DNA of 64,000 nt from Streptomyces sp. NBC_01288 (GTDB lineage Bacteria; Actinomycetota; Actinomycetes; Streptomycetales; Streptomycetaceae). The notes beneath the pieces were generated by a model. It saw nothing but the letters and a program-made list of their open reading frames with translations, searched no databases and was not told the DNA's origin. Numbering within the stretch: the stretch's first letter is position 1; the number at the start of each line of letters is the position of its first letter. This document shows, piece by piece, positions 55,783-64,000 of this stretch. The position numbers were made by a program, and so were the translations under genes. The DNA lies in NCBI RefSeq assembly GCF_035982055.1, contig NZ_CP108427.1, positions 3,348,001-3,412,000 on the forward strand, in the 5' to 3' direction.

Positions 55783-57825
55783 TTAGTCCCCGTTGCCAGG
55801 AGTGGTCTTCTGGATCTGGAGCAGGAACTCGGCGTTCGACTTCGTCTGCTTCATTTTGTCGAGGAGCAGCTCGATCGCCTGCTGCTGGTCGAGCGCGTGC
55901 AGCACCCGGCGGAGCTTCCAGGTGACGGCCAACTCGTCGCTGCCGAGCAGGATCTCTTCCTTACGGGTACCGGACGCGTCGACGTCCACCGCCGGGAAGA
56001 TGCGCTTGTCGGCGAGCTTCCGGTCGAGCTTCAGCTCGGCGTTGCCCGTGCCCTTGAACTCCTCGAAGATGACCTCGTCCATGCGCGAGCCGGTGTCGAC
56101 GAGCGCGGTGGCGAGGATGGTCAGCGAACCGCCGTCCTCGATGTTGCGCGCGGCACCGAAGAAGCGCTTGGGCGGGTACAGCGCCGTGGAGTCGACACCA
56201 CCGGAGAGGATGCGGCCGGAGGCGGGCGCCGCGAGGTTGTACGCACGGCCGAGACGCGTGATCGAGTCGAGCAGGACGACGACGTCGTGGCCCAGCTCCA
56301 CCAGGCGCTTGGCGCGCTCGATGGCGAGCTCGGCGACCGTGGTGTGGTCCTCGGCGGGACGGTCGAAGGTCGAGGAGATGACCTCGCCCTTCACCGACCG
56401 CTGCATGTCGGTGACCTCTTCCGGACGCTCGTCGACCAGGACGACCATCAGGTGGCACTCGGGGTTGTTGTGCGTGATCGCGTTGGCGATGGCCTGCATG
56501 ATCATGGTCTTGCCGGTCTTCGGCGGGGCCACGATCAGACCGCGCTGGCCCTTACCGATCGGCGCGACGAGGTCGATGATGCGGGTCGTCAGCACACCCG
56601 GGTCGGTCTCCAGGCGGAGCCGGTCCTGCGGGTAGAGAGGCGTCAGCTTGTTGAACTCCGGTCGCCCGCGCCCGGATTCGGCCGCCATGCCGTTCGCCGA
56701 GTCGAGGCGGACCAGCGCGTTGAACTTCTCGCGGCGCTCGCCGTCCTTGGGCTGGCGGACCGCACCCGTGACGTGGTCGCCCTTGCGCAGGCCGTTCTTG
56801 CGGACCTGGGCGAGGGACACGTACACGTCGTTCGGGCCCGGCAGGTAGCCGGACGTACGGATGAACGCGTAGTTGTCGAGGATGTCGAGGATGCCCGCGA
56901 CGGGGATCAGCACATCGTCGTCGGCGACCTGCGGCTCACCCGCGGCACTGCCACCGAACTCGTCGCGTCCGCGACGGCCACGGCGGTCCCGGTACCGGCC
57001 GCGACGGCCGCGCCGGCCGCCCTCGAAGTCGTCGTCGTCCTGCGGGCCGTTGTCGCGCTGCTGCCGGTCCTGACGGTCCTGGCGGCCACCGCTCTGCTGC
57101 TGACGGTCCTGCTGCTGACCGCCCTGCTGGCGGTCCTGACGGCCGCCGCTCTGCTGCTGGCCGCCGCCCTGCTGCTCGTTGTCCTTGCGGCGGTCGCCGC
57201 GGTCGCGGTCCTGGCGGTCCTGACGGCCACCGCGGTCACCCCGGTCGCGGTCGCGACGGTCCCGGCGGCCCTGACGGCCGTCGTCACCGGCTTCGCCCTG
57301 CGCGGCGGCGGTCGTCTCGGCCTTCGGCTCGCTCTTCGCCTCGGCGACGACCGTCTCGGGGCTGCCGGCCTCGGCGGTCGCACGGCGACGACGGCGCTCA
57401 ACCGGCGCGTCGTCGCTGGCGGGCTGGCCGGGGATCTCGATCTGCTGCTGGGCCACGGCCTTCTCGGCGGCGACCTTCTCGGCCTTCTGCTCGGCCGGGG
57501 CGGCCGCCTCGTCGCCCGTACGGGTCTTGGAGGTGGCGCGGCGCTTCGGCTTGGTCTCGGTGGCGGTCTCGGCCTTGGCCGGAGCACCCCCGCCGGCCTG
57601 CGCGTCCTTGATGACCTCGATCAGCTGGCTCTTGCGCATCCGCGCGGTGCCCCTGATGCCGAGGCCGGATGCGACCTGCTGAAGCTCGGCCAGCACCATG
57701 CCGTCGAGGCCGGTACCGCGGCGCCGCCGGGAGCCGGCACCGGTGGCAGGCGCGGAGGCGTCCGTGGCGGGCGCGGCAGCGGTCTCCTCGACACGCGCGC
57801 CCATCAGATCGGTGGTGTCGCTCAC
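55783..57825 (-). CDS. rho: Transcription termination factor Rho with large Arg/Gln/Asp-rich insert
   Basis: A 680-aa RNA helicase. The N-terminal Rho domain ([31 protein letters not shown]) is followed by about 220 residues of disordered Arg/Gln/Asp/Gly-rich sequence ([19 protein letters not shown]), typical of high-GC actinobacteria. The cold-shock-like RNA-binding domain ([22 protein letters not shown]) and ATPase follow, with Walker A APPKTGKT, Walker [17 protein letters not shown] and Q-loop [20 protein letters not shown]. It ends transcripts and can form condensates through such inserts in other species. Confidence 0.96.
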   Translation of the reverse strand: MSDTTDLMGARVEETAAAPATDASAPATGAGSRRRRGTGLDGMVLAELQQVASGLGIRGTARMRKSQLIEVIKDAQAGGGAPAKAETATETKPKRRATSKTRTGDEAAAPAEQKAEKVAAEKAVAQQQIEIPGQPASDDAPVERRRRRATAEAGSPETVVAEAKSEPKAETTAAAQGEAGDDGRQGRRDRRDRDRGDRGGRQDRQDRDRGDRRKDNEQQGGGQQQSGGRQDRQQGGQQQDRQQQSGGRQDRQDRQQRDNGPQDDDDFEGGRRGRRGRYRDRRGRRGRDEFGGSAAGEPQVADDDVLIPVAGILDILDNYAFIRTSGYLPGPNDVYVSLAQVRKNGLRKGDHVTGAVRQPKDGERREKFNALVRLDSANGMAAESGRGRPEFNKLTPLYPQDRLRLETDPGVLTTRIIDLVAPIGKGQRGLIVAPPKTGKTMIMQAIANAITHNNPECHLMVVLVDERPEEVTDMQRSVKGEVISSTFDRPAEDHTTVAELAIERAKRLVELGHDVVVLLDSITRLGRAYNLAAPASGRILSGGVDSTALYPPKRFFGAARNIEDGGSLTILATALVDTGSRMDEVIFEEFKGTGNAELKLDRKLADKRIFPAVDVDASGTRKEEILLGSDELAVTWKLRRVLHALDQQQAIELLLDKMKQTKSNAEFLLQIQKTTPGNGD

Positions 57826-58209
57826 GAAGGGTCCTTCCCTGGAGCGGACGTCGGCCTGTCTGGCTCGGCGACCGGTTGTGCTGTCCGGCTTCGGTTCTTG
57901 CTGTGTGAACCGTGCCGGGGCGGTGGTCCGCCTAAGCGGCGGAAGAGATTGCTGGTGACGGCGCTTCCCGAAGCAGTGGCACCGAGTGTCTGTGTCACGT
58001 GGCTTGGTCGCACCAATTCCGGAGCGTGCCCGGCGAACCGCTCTGTGCCCCTACAGAACACGGTGCGGCTTGGGAGGCTCCCGGAAGAATGTCTGTCCCG
58101 GACGGGGACAACAAGCACCTCGCCATGGTGGGGTCGGGTGCAGACTTGAGATTAACACTACCGGATCCAACAAACATTCCCCCTCTCGAAATCCGGCGAC
58201 GGTACGTAG
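57826..58209 (-). promoter_or_regulatory. Long rho leader region between thrB and rho
   Basis: This 384-bp gap holds no gene. A -10-like TAATCT on the minus strand (58149-58154), with TGTTTG 16 nt upstream, would give a leader of about 315 nt. The leader is C-rich and contains CCGCC/GGCGG pairing near 57930-57945. Rho genes in several bacteria are autoregulated through long leaders; that this applies here is inferred. Confidence 0.45.
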
Positions 58210-59139
58210 TCAATTGGCACTCGGGGCCGCGAGCGGCAGTACGCAGGCGCCCTGTGCGTCGAGATCCAGCCGGTTGGCGGCCCAGCCCTCACCGGCGAGG
58301 TGGGACACCTTGTCGGCGTTGTCGGCGTCGACCAGTGCGAGCACGGTCGGTCCGGCACCGGAGATGACGGCCGGAACCCCGTCCGCCCTCAACCGGTCGA
58401 CCAGCGCGGCACTTTCGGGCATCGCCGGAGCGCGGTACTCCTGGTGCAGGCGGTCCTCGGTGGCGGGCAGCAGCAGCTCGGGGCGCCGGGTGAGGGCCTC
58501 GACGAGCAGTGCGGCGCGACCCGCGTTGGCGGCGGCGTCGACGTGCGGGACGCTGCGCGGGAGCAGGCCGCGCGCGGTCTCGGTGAGTACCGGTTTCCCG
58601 GGCACGAAAACCACCGGAACGATCGAGTCGGCGGGGTCCATCCTGATCGCCCGCGCGGCTCCGCCGTCCATCCAGGAGAGCGTGAAGCCGCCCAGCAGAC
58701 AGGCCGCCACGTTGTCGGGGTGGCCCTCGATCTCGGTGGCGAGTTCCAGCAGGGCCGTGTCGTCGAGCCGGGAGTCCCCGCCTATGGTCACGGCGCGCGC
58801 GGCGACGATGCCGGCACAGATGGCGGCGGAGGAGGAGCCCAGGCCGCGGCCGTGCGGAATGCGGTTGGCGCACACGATCTCCAGGCCGCGCGGCTGTCCG
58901 CCGAGCAGGTCGAAGGCGGTGCGCAGGGACCGTACGAGGAGGTGGTTCTCGTCGCGCGGGAGGGTCTCGCTGCCCTCGCCGGCGATGTCGATGAGCAGCC
59001 CGGAGTCGGCGACACGGACGACGACGTCGTCGTAGAGCCCCAGCGAGAGGCCGAAGGCGTCGAAGCCCGGGCCGAGGTTGGCGCTGGTGGCGGGGACGCG
59101 CACCCGGACGGCGGCGGCGCGGAAGGCTGGACCGGCCAT
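58210..59139 (-). CDS. thrB: Homoserine kinase
   Basis: A 309-aa GHMP-family kinase. ATG 59139 (MAGPAFRAAAVRVRVPATSA) was chosen because conservation starts there and AAGGAG lies upstream. The ATP loop is GRGLGSSSAAICAGI; PATSANLGPGFDAFGLSLGLYD opens the fold; SGAGPTVLALV is the third motif. It phosphorylates homoserine for threonine synthesis and lies 247 nt from thrC in the same orientation. Confidence 0.95.
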   Translation of the reverse strand: MAGPAFRAAAVRVRVPATSANLGPGFDAFGLSLGLYDDVVVRVADSGLLIDIAGEGSETLPRDENHLLVRSLRTAFDLLGGQPRGLEIVCANRIPHGRGLGSSSAAICAGIVAARAVTIGGDSRLDDTALLELATEIEGHPDNVAACLLGGFTLSWMDGGAARAIRMDPADSIVPVVFVPGKPVLTETARGLLPRSVPHVDAAANAGRAALLVEALTRRPELLLPATEDRLHQEYRAPAMPESAALVDRLRADGVPAVISGAGPTVLALVDADNADKVSHLAGEGWAANRLDLDAQGACVLPLAAPSAN

Positions 59140-59386
59140 CGCTCGATGACTCTCCTTGAGCTGCGTGACTGTCGAAGACATTCGATGAGATTCGATAGGT
59201 ACGTGAAGACCCTCGGGCCGTGGAGACGGCGCGGTGCCGAGCCATGCGCGCAGGCATATGCGGCGGGCGGGTTCGGTACAGCCTATCGAAGGAAGGTTCT
59301 GTGGCGACATAGGGCGCACAGGAGGCGCACGATGCGTGTCGTAAGCCCCCTGTGCACCCCCCGTGGCGAATACCCGCCAGGCGGCT

Positions 59387-60445
59387 TTACGCCAGCCCGA
59401 GGCGCTCGGCGGCCGTCGGCGCGTCGACCGGGATCGTGACCGGCTGCGGGGCGCCGGCGACGGCCCAGTCGGGGTCCTTGAGGCCGTTTCCGGTCACCGT
59501 GCAGACGATGGTCTGGCCCGGGTCGACCTTGCCCTGCTCGGCCGCCTTCAGCAGACCGGCGACGGAAGCGGCGGACGCGGGCTCGACGAAAACGCCCTCC
59601 TGAGCGGCCAACAGCCGGTAGGCGCGCAGGATCTCACGGTCCGTCACCTCGTCGATGAACCCGCCGGACTCGTCCCGCGCGTCCAGCGCGAACTGCCAGG
59701 ACGCGGGATTGCCGATGCGGATCGCGGTGGCGATCGTCGAGGGGTCCTTGACGATCTCGCCCCGCACGATGGGCGCGGACCCGGAAGCCTGGAAGCCCCA
59801 CATGCGGGGCGACTTGGCGGCGATCCCATCCCCGGCGTACTCCTTGTAGCCCTTCCAGTACGCGGTGATGTTGCCCGCGTTGCCCACCGGCAGGACGTGG
59901 ATGTCGGGTGCGTCGCCGAGCATGTCGACGATCTCGAAGGCGGCCGTCTTCTGACCCTCGATGCGCACCGGGTTGACCGAATTCACCAGCGCCACAGGGT
60001 AGTTGTCGCTCAGCTCGCGGGCGAGGGTGAGGCAATCGTCGAAGTTTCCGTCGACCTGAAGGATCTTCGCGCCGTGCACGAGGGCCTGGCCCATCTTGCC
60101 GAGCGCGATCTTGCCGCGCGGCACGAGGACGGCACAGACCATCCCGGCACGTACGGCGTAGGCGGCGGCGGAGGCCGACGTGTTGCCGGTGGAGGCGCAG
60201 ATGACGGCCTGCGCGCCCTCCTCCTTGGCCCGTGTGATGGCCATGGTCATACCGCGGTCCTTGAAGGACCCGGTGGGGTTGGCGCCCTCCACCTTGAGGT
60301 GGACCTCGCAGCCGGTGCGCTCGGAGAGCACCTGCGCGGGCACGAGGGGCGTGCCGCCCTCGCGGAGGGAGACGACCGGCGTGCTGTCGGACACCGGGAG
60401 CCGGTCCCGGTACTCCTCGATGATTCCGCGCCACTGGTGGGTCAT
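59387..60445 (-). CDS. thrC: Threonine synthase
   Basis: A 352-aa PLP enzyme converting O-phosphohomoserine to threonine. The PLP Lys lies in [14 protein letters not shown], preceded by [30 protein letters not shown] and [19 protein letters not shown] hold the phosphate groups. Length fits the short bacterial class. Its start is 6 nt downstream of the hom stop, so they are co-translated. Confidence 0.96.
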   Translation of the reverse strand: MTHQWRGIIEEYRDRLPVSDSTPVVSLREGGTPLVPAQVLSERTGCEVHLKVEGANPTGSFKDRGMTMAITRAKEEGAQAVICASTGNTSASAAAYAVRAGMVCAVLVPRGKIALGKMGQALVHGAKILQVDGNFDDCLTLARELSDNYPVALVNSVNPVRIEGQKTAAFEIVDMLGDAPDIHVLPVGNAGNITAYWKGYKEYAGDGIAAKSPRMWGFQASGSAPIVRGEIVKDPSTIATAIRIGNPASWQFALDARDESGGFIDEVTDREILRAYRLLAAQEGVFVEPASAASVAGLLKAAEQGKVDPGQTIVCTVTGNGLKDPDWAVAGAPQPVTIPVDAPTAAERLGLA

Positions 60446-60451
60446 TGCTGG

Positions 60452-61744
60452 TTACTCTCCTTCAACCCGCATGATGCTGGCGACACCCCGCACGGTGTCG
60501 AGCTTGCGCAACGCCTCGACGGTCCCGCCCAGGGCGGCGTCGGACGCGCGGTGCGTGACGACGACGAGGGATGCCTCGCCGTCCTTCCCCTGCTGCCGAA
60601 CCGTATCGATCGAGACTCCGTGCTCGGCGAACACGGTGGCGACCTGTGCGAGAACACCCGGTTTGTCGGCGACGTCGAGGCTGATGTGGTACCGCGTGAC
60701 GACCTCGCCCATGCCCGACACGGGCAGTCCGGCGTACGCCGACTCGCCGGGCCCGGTGGTCCCGTTGAGCCGGTTGCGGCACACGGCGACGAGGTCACCG
60801 AGCACGGCGGAGGCGGTGGGGGCGCCGCCCGCGCCGGGGCCGTAGAACATCAGCTGCCCGGAGGCGTCGGACTCGACGAACACGGCGTTGTAGGCGCCGC
60901 GTACGGAGGCGAGCGGGTGGCTGAGCGGGATCATCGCGGGATGCACACGCGCGGTGACGGACCCGCCGTCCTCGGCCCGCTCGCAGATCGCCAGCAGCTT
61001 GATGGTGCAGCCCATGTTCTTCGCGGAGGCGAAGTCGGAGGCGGTGACCTCGGTCATGCCCTCGCGGTAGACGTCGTCGAGACGCACGCGCGTGTGGAAG
61101 GCGATTCCGGCGAGGATGGCGGCCTTGGCGGCGGCGTCGAAGCCCTCGACGTCGGCGGTGGGGTCGGCTTCGGCGTACCCCAGGGCGGTGGCCTCGTCGA
61201 GGGCCTCCTGGTAACCGGCGCCGGTCGAATCCATCTTGTCGAGGATGAAGTTGGTGGTCCCGTTGACGATCCCGAGCACCCGGTTGACCTTGTCACCGGC
61301 GAGGGACTCGCGCAGCGGACGAATGAGGGGAATCGCACCGGCGACGGCGGCCTCGTAGTACAGATCCTTGCCCTGCTGCTCGGCGGCGGCGTGCAACGCG
61401 GCACCGTCCTGGGCGAGCAGCGCCTTGTTGGCGGAGACGACGGAAGCACCGTGCTCGAAGGCGGCGGTGATGAGCGAACGCGCGGGCTCGATCCCCCCGA
61501 TGACCTCTACTACGACGTCGATATCGCCGCGTTTCACCAGAGCCGTGGCGTCGGTGGTGACGAGGGCGGGGTCGATGCCTTCGCGGACCTTGGAGGGCCG
61601 TCGTACGGCGACGCCCGCGAGCTCGACGGGTGCGCCGATGCGGGCGGCGAGGTCGTCGGCGTGCGTCGTCATGATGCGCGCCACCTCTGAGCCGACCACT
61701 CCACAGCCCAGCAGCGCCACCTTCAGCGGACGCGTACGCATCAT
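60452..61744 (-). CDS. hom: Homoserine dehydrogenase
   Basis: About 430 aa from ATG 61744 (MMRTRPLKVALLGCGVVGSE), with GAGG 4 nt upstream; the frame extends to 61813 without homology. The NAD(P) motif is LLGCGVVGSEVA, and the catalytic part includes GIVNGTTNFILDKM and GYAEADPTADVEGFDAAAKA. A C-terminal ACT domain (DKPGVLAQVATVFAEHGVSI) suggests feedback inhibition by threonine. It is the branch-point enzyme of the aspartate family, first of the hom-thrC-thrB run. Confidence 0.96.
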   Translation of the reverse strand: MMRTRPLKVALLGCGVVGSEVARIMTTHADDLAARIGAPVELAGVAVRRPSKVREGIDPALVTTDATALVKRGDIDVVVEVIGGIEPARSLITAAFEHGASVVSANKALLAQDGAALHAAAEQQGKDLYYEAAVAGAIPLIRPLRESLAGDKVNRVLGIVNGTTNFILDKMDSTGAGYQEALDEATALGYAEADPTADVEGFDAAAKAAILAGIAFHTRVRLDDVYREGMTEVTASDFASAKNMGCTIKLLAICERAEDGGSVTARVHPAMIPLSHPLASVRGAYNAVFVESDASGQLMFYGPGAGGAPTASAVLGDLVAVCRNRLNGTTGPGESAYAGLPVSGMGEVVTRYHISLDVADKPGVLAQVATVFAEHGVSIDTVRQQGKDGEASLVVVTHRASDAALGGTVEALRKLDTVRGVASIMRVEGE

Positions 61745-61849
61745 CCGACCTCGTTTCCTCATACCGTCATCGGTTGGACCAGTCTCACTCACCGGACGGG
61801 AGTTTCTATCCATGGTCCGGATCGTGAGACATCGATTTCATTTACAGGG

Positions 61850-61876
61850 GGGTGGAAGACCGAAGATCTTCCACCC
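61850..61876 (-). terminator. Hairpin between lysA and hom
   Basis: GGGTGGAAGA (61850-61859) pairs perfectly with TCTTCCACCC (61867-61876), 28 nt after the lysA stop. On the plus strand it is followed by a T-rich run; on the minus strand, the direction of lysA, that run precedes the stem. It may separate lysA from hom. Confidence 0.65.
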
Positions 61877-61904
61877 TTTCTTGCTTCCTCTTTTATGGAA
61901 GATC

Positions 61905-63296
61905 TCAGCCGACGTCGAGACGCAGGAGGTCGTCCTCCGTCTCCCGGCGGACGATGACCCGCGACTCCCCATCCTTCACGGCGACGACCGGCGGCCGGAG
62001 CACATGGTTGTAATTGCTGGCCATGGAACGGCAGTACGCACCCGTGGCCGGTACGGCGATCAGGTCACCCGGTGCCAGATCCCCCGGCAGAAAGGCGTCC
62101 TTGACCACGATGTCCCCGCTCTCGCAGTGCTTGCCGACGACCCGCGCGAGCATGGGCTCGGCGTCGGAGCGCCGGGACACGAGAGCGACGCTGTATTCGG
62201 CGTCGTAGAGCGCCGTCCGAATGTTGTCGGACATGCCCCCGTCGACCGACACATACGTCCGCAGCCCGTCGAGGGGCTTGATGGTGCCGACCTCGTAGAG
62301 CGTGAAGGCGGTCGGCCCGACGATGGCGCGCCCCGGCTCGACGGAGATCCGCGGGGTCCGCAGCTTCGCGGACTCGCACTCACGGGTGACGATCTCGGTG
62401 AGCGCCTTGGCGATCTCGTGCGGCTCGCGGGGGTCGTCGTCGCTGGTGTAGGCGATGCCGAGCCCGCCCCCGAGGTCGATCTCGGGAAGCTCGACACCGT
62501 GCTCGTCACGAACGGCCTTGAGTAGCCCGACAACCCGATGGGCCGCGACCTCGAACCCGGACATGTCGAAGATCTGCGACCCGATGTGACTGTGGATCCC
62601 GATGACTTCGAGCCCGTCGAGCTGAAGAGCGCGCCGCACGGCTTCGGCGGCCTGGCCCCCGGCAAGCGGAATCCCGAACTTCTGGTCCTCGTGGGCGGTG
62701 GCGATGAACTCGTGCGTGTGCGCTTCCACGCCCACGGTGATACGGATCTGCACGCGCTGCCGCTTGCCGAGGGACTGCGCGATATGAGCGACCCGCACGA
62801 TCTCCTGGAAGGAGTCGAGCACGATCCGCCCGACACCGGCCTCGATGGCCCGCGTGATCTCGCCGACGGACTTGTTGTTGCCGTGGAAGGCGATGCGGTC
62901 GGCGGGCATCCCGGCGGAGAGGGCGGTGGCGAGCTCCCCACCGGAACACACGTCGAGATTCAGCCCCTCCTCGTCCAACCACCGCACGACGGCACGGGAC
63001 AGGAACGCCTTGCCGGCGTAGAAGACGTCGGCGTCCTGCCCGAACGCGGTACGCCAGGCCCGGGCGCGCTCCCGGAAATCGGCCTCGTCGAGCACGTACG
63101 CCGGGGTGCCGTGCTGCTCGGCGAGCGTCTTCACGTCGATACCGCCGACGGTGACGACACCGTCCGCGTCACGACTCACGGTCTGCGCCCACACCTTGGG
63201 GTCGAGTTCGTTGAGGTCGGCGGCCGGGGCGGAGTAGTGCCCCTCGGGCAGAACGTCGGCGTGCCGGGGACCGGCGGGATGTGCGGAACGGCTCAT
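61905..63296 (-). CDS. lysA: Diaminopimelate decarboxylase
   Basis: A 463-aa fold-III PLP enzyme for the last step of lysine synthesis. The PLP Lys is in VFYAGKAFLSRAV. GIHSHIGSQIFD, IDLGGGLGIAY, EPGRAIVGPTAFTLYEVG and the active-site Cys in GKHCESGDIVV are typical. The N-terminal 60 residues are longer than in E. coli, as usual in actinobacteria. It lies 63 nt after the ArgS-like gene. Confidence 0.97.
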   Translation of the reverse strand: MSRSAHPAGPRHADVLPEGHYSAPAADLNELDPKVWAQTVSRDADGVVTVGGIDVKTLAEQHGTPAYVLDEADFRERARAWRTAFGQDADVFYAGKAFLSRAVVRWLDEEGLNLDVCSGGELATALSAGMPADRIAFHGNNKSVGEITRAIEAGVGRIVLDSFQEIVRVAHIAQSLGKRQRVQIRITVGVEAHTHEFIATAHEDQKFGIPLAGGQAAEAVRRALQLDGLEVIGIHSHIGSQIFDMSGFEVAAHRVVGLLKAVRDEHGVELPEIDLGGGLGIAYTSDDDPREPHEIAKALTEIVTRECESAKLRTPRISVEPGRAIVGPTAFTLYEVGTIKPLDGLRTYVSVDGGMSDNIRTALYDAEYSVALVSRRSDAEPMLARVVGKHCESGDIVVKDAFLPGDLAPGDLIAVPATGAYCRSMASNYNHVLRPPVVAVKDGESRVIVRRETEDDLLRLDVG

Positions 63297-63359
63297 GTCG
63301 TCTTCTCTTCTGTCTCTTCCTGGCGCTCAGATCGTGCGGTGTCTTGTCGGTCGTGGCGC

Positions 63360-64000
63360 TCAGAGGTGTTCGGGGGCATCGATGCCGAGCAGGGACAGGC
63401 CACCGGCGAGCACCGCCCCGGCGGCTTCGGCGAGCGCGAGCCGGGCACGGTGGGCGGCCGAGGGTTTCTCGTCCCCGAGCGGCAACGTGCCGGCGAGCAG
63501 AGGAAGCGTCGCGTCGGCTACGGCGACCAGGTGACGGGCGAGCAGGTCCGGGGTGCGGTGGGCTGCCGCGCGGGTGAGGAGGCGGGGGTGGTCGGCGAGG
63601 TGGGTGAGGAGGGGGGTGGGGTCCGCGGGGGTGGGGGGGGCGGTGCCCTCTCGTACGTCGTGTCGTACGTCTTGTTGTGTGTCCTGTCGTACGTCGCCGG
63701 GTTCGGCGGTGAAGCCGAGGTCGGCGGCGTTACGGCTGACGGCCCGGGTGCGGGCGTAGGCGTAACGGACCCGGAAGAGAGGGTTGCTCTCCCGCTGCAC
63801 GAGATGGTCGGCGGTGAGACGGGGCCGGTCGTGGGCCGCGGGGTGAAGGAGGGCCCAGCGGGCGGCGTCACGGCCGAGGGAGAGGAGTTCCGCGGGGTCG
63901 GGGGCGGGCACGGGCCGTACGTTGACGTCGAGGGGGGCCGGTGCCGCCGGGGTGCCGTACGCGTCGACCCCTACACCGAGGACCGTCGTCCACTCGGGCT
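63360..64000 (-). CDS. ArgS-related anticodon-binding protein (NrtL type), 5' end cut by window edge
   Basis: The visible 213 codons form the C-terminal part: LLSLGRDAARWALLHPAAHD, the arginyl-tRNA synthetase-like VQRESNPLFRVRYAYARTRA, then a DALR-type helical domain ending GLSLLGIDAPEHL. The reading stays open to the right edge, so an ArgS-like or shorter protein continues outside. It matches the ArgS-related protein encoded next to lysA in streptomycetes (I recall the name NrtL). A repeated QDVRHDVREG-like insert breaks the helical domain. A true argS seems less likely because the segment after the insert diverges. Confidence 0.75.
   Translation of the reverse strand, partial: PEWTTVLGVGVDAYGTPAAPAPLDVNVRPVPAPDPAELLSLGRDAARWALLHPAAHDRPRLTADHLVQRESNPLFRVRYAYARTRAVSRNAADLGFTAEPGDVRQDTQQDVRHDVREGTAPPTPADPTPLLTHLADHPRLLTRAAAHRTPDLLARHLVAVADATLPLLAGTLPLGDEKPSAAHRARLALAEAAGAVLAGGLSLLGIDAPEHL

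Noticed and set aside
55897..58149. 750-codon antisense frame opposite rho
   Set aside because: Shadow of the rho reading frame; it lacks recognisable domains and crosses the rho start region.
59363..61690. 775-codon antisense frame opposite thrC and hom
   Set aside because: Shadow of two complete enzymes; composition is Gly/Val/Asp-rich without motifs.

Overview
The window is chromosomal DNA of a Streptomyces, or a very close relative. It is very GC-rich and carries actinobacterial signature genes: scy and filP, nucS, AIM24 paralogues, and an LCP protein near rho. From about 9.8 kb to the right edge, the gene order matches what I remember of the S. coelicolor SCO5405-to-SCO5352 core region. 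That match is from memory and was not checked by alignment.

Layout: 0-3.3 kb holds a copper radical oxidase (glxA, cut by the left edge) and its cellulose synthase-like partner cslA. 3.4-9.7 kb holds a small kinase-like gene, a P-loop gene with decayed tail duplications, three small conserved genes, a C-rich degenerate repeat tract and three tandem AIM24 genes. 9.8-14.8 kb holds a MarR regulator (probably absC), an exporter and the meaB/thiolase/methylmalonyl-CoA epimerase group. 15-20 kb holds scy and filP, coiled-coil proteins of hyphal tip growth. 20-26 kb holds a TetR/DHA2 exporter pair with a perfect operator, then two paralogous ABC-2 export systems. 26-34.3 kb holds small conserved genes, the mismatch endonuclease nucS, a large membrane-anchored STAND-like ATPase, a STAS protein, 3-hydroxybutyryl-CoA dehydrogenase and a cobalamin adenosyltransferase. 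34.3-36.7 kb holds a decayed toxin-antitoxin remnant and a CBM2-FnIII-GH18 chitinase with the classic chitinase direct-repeat promoter. 36.7-45.1 kb holds a DUF2550 gene and the complete atpIBEFHAGDC operon behind a Rex-like operator. 45.4-53.6 kb holds an MraY-family lipid-phosphate sugar transferase, a SHMT-like gene, a phosphatase-fold protein lacking its nucleophile, Sua5, prmC, prfA, a MITE-like element, rpmE and an LCP protein. 53.8-64 kb holds a secreted trypsin/FG-GAP protein, rho, the thrB-thrC-hom-lysA amino-acid cluster and an ArgS-like gene cut by the right edge.

Most genes are housekeeping: energy supply, aspartate-family amino acids, translation termination, wall polymer attachment and tip growth. 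The least explained signals are non-coding. A structured element of about 90 bp is repeated upstream of two unrelated genes (chitinase and Sua5), with compensatory changes in its main stem. Three genes have duplicated, decaying 3' ends. Rex-like boxes lie before the atp operon and a DUF3817/DUF6191 pair. There is also a C-rich minisatellite tract and a 191-bp element with inverted-repeat ends. No tRNA, rRNA, CRISPR array, prophage or complete insertion sequence was seen.
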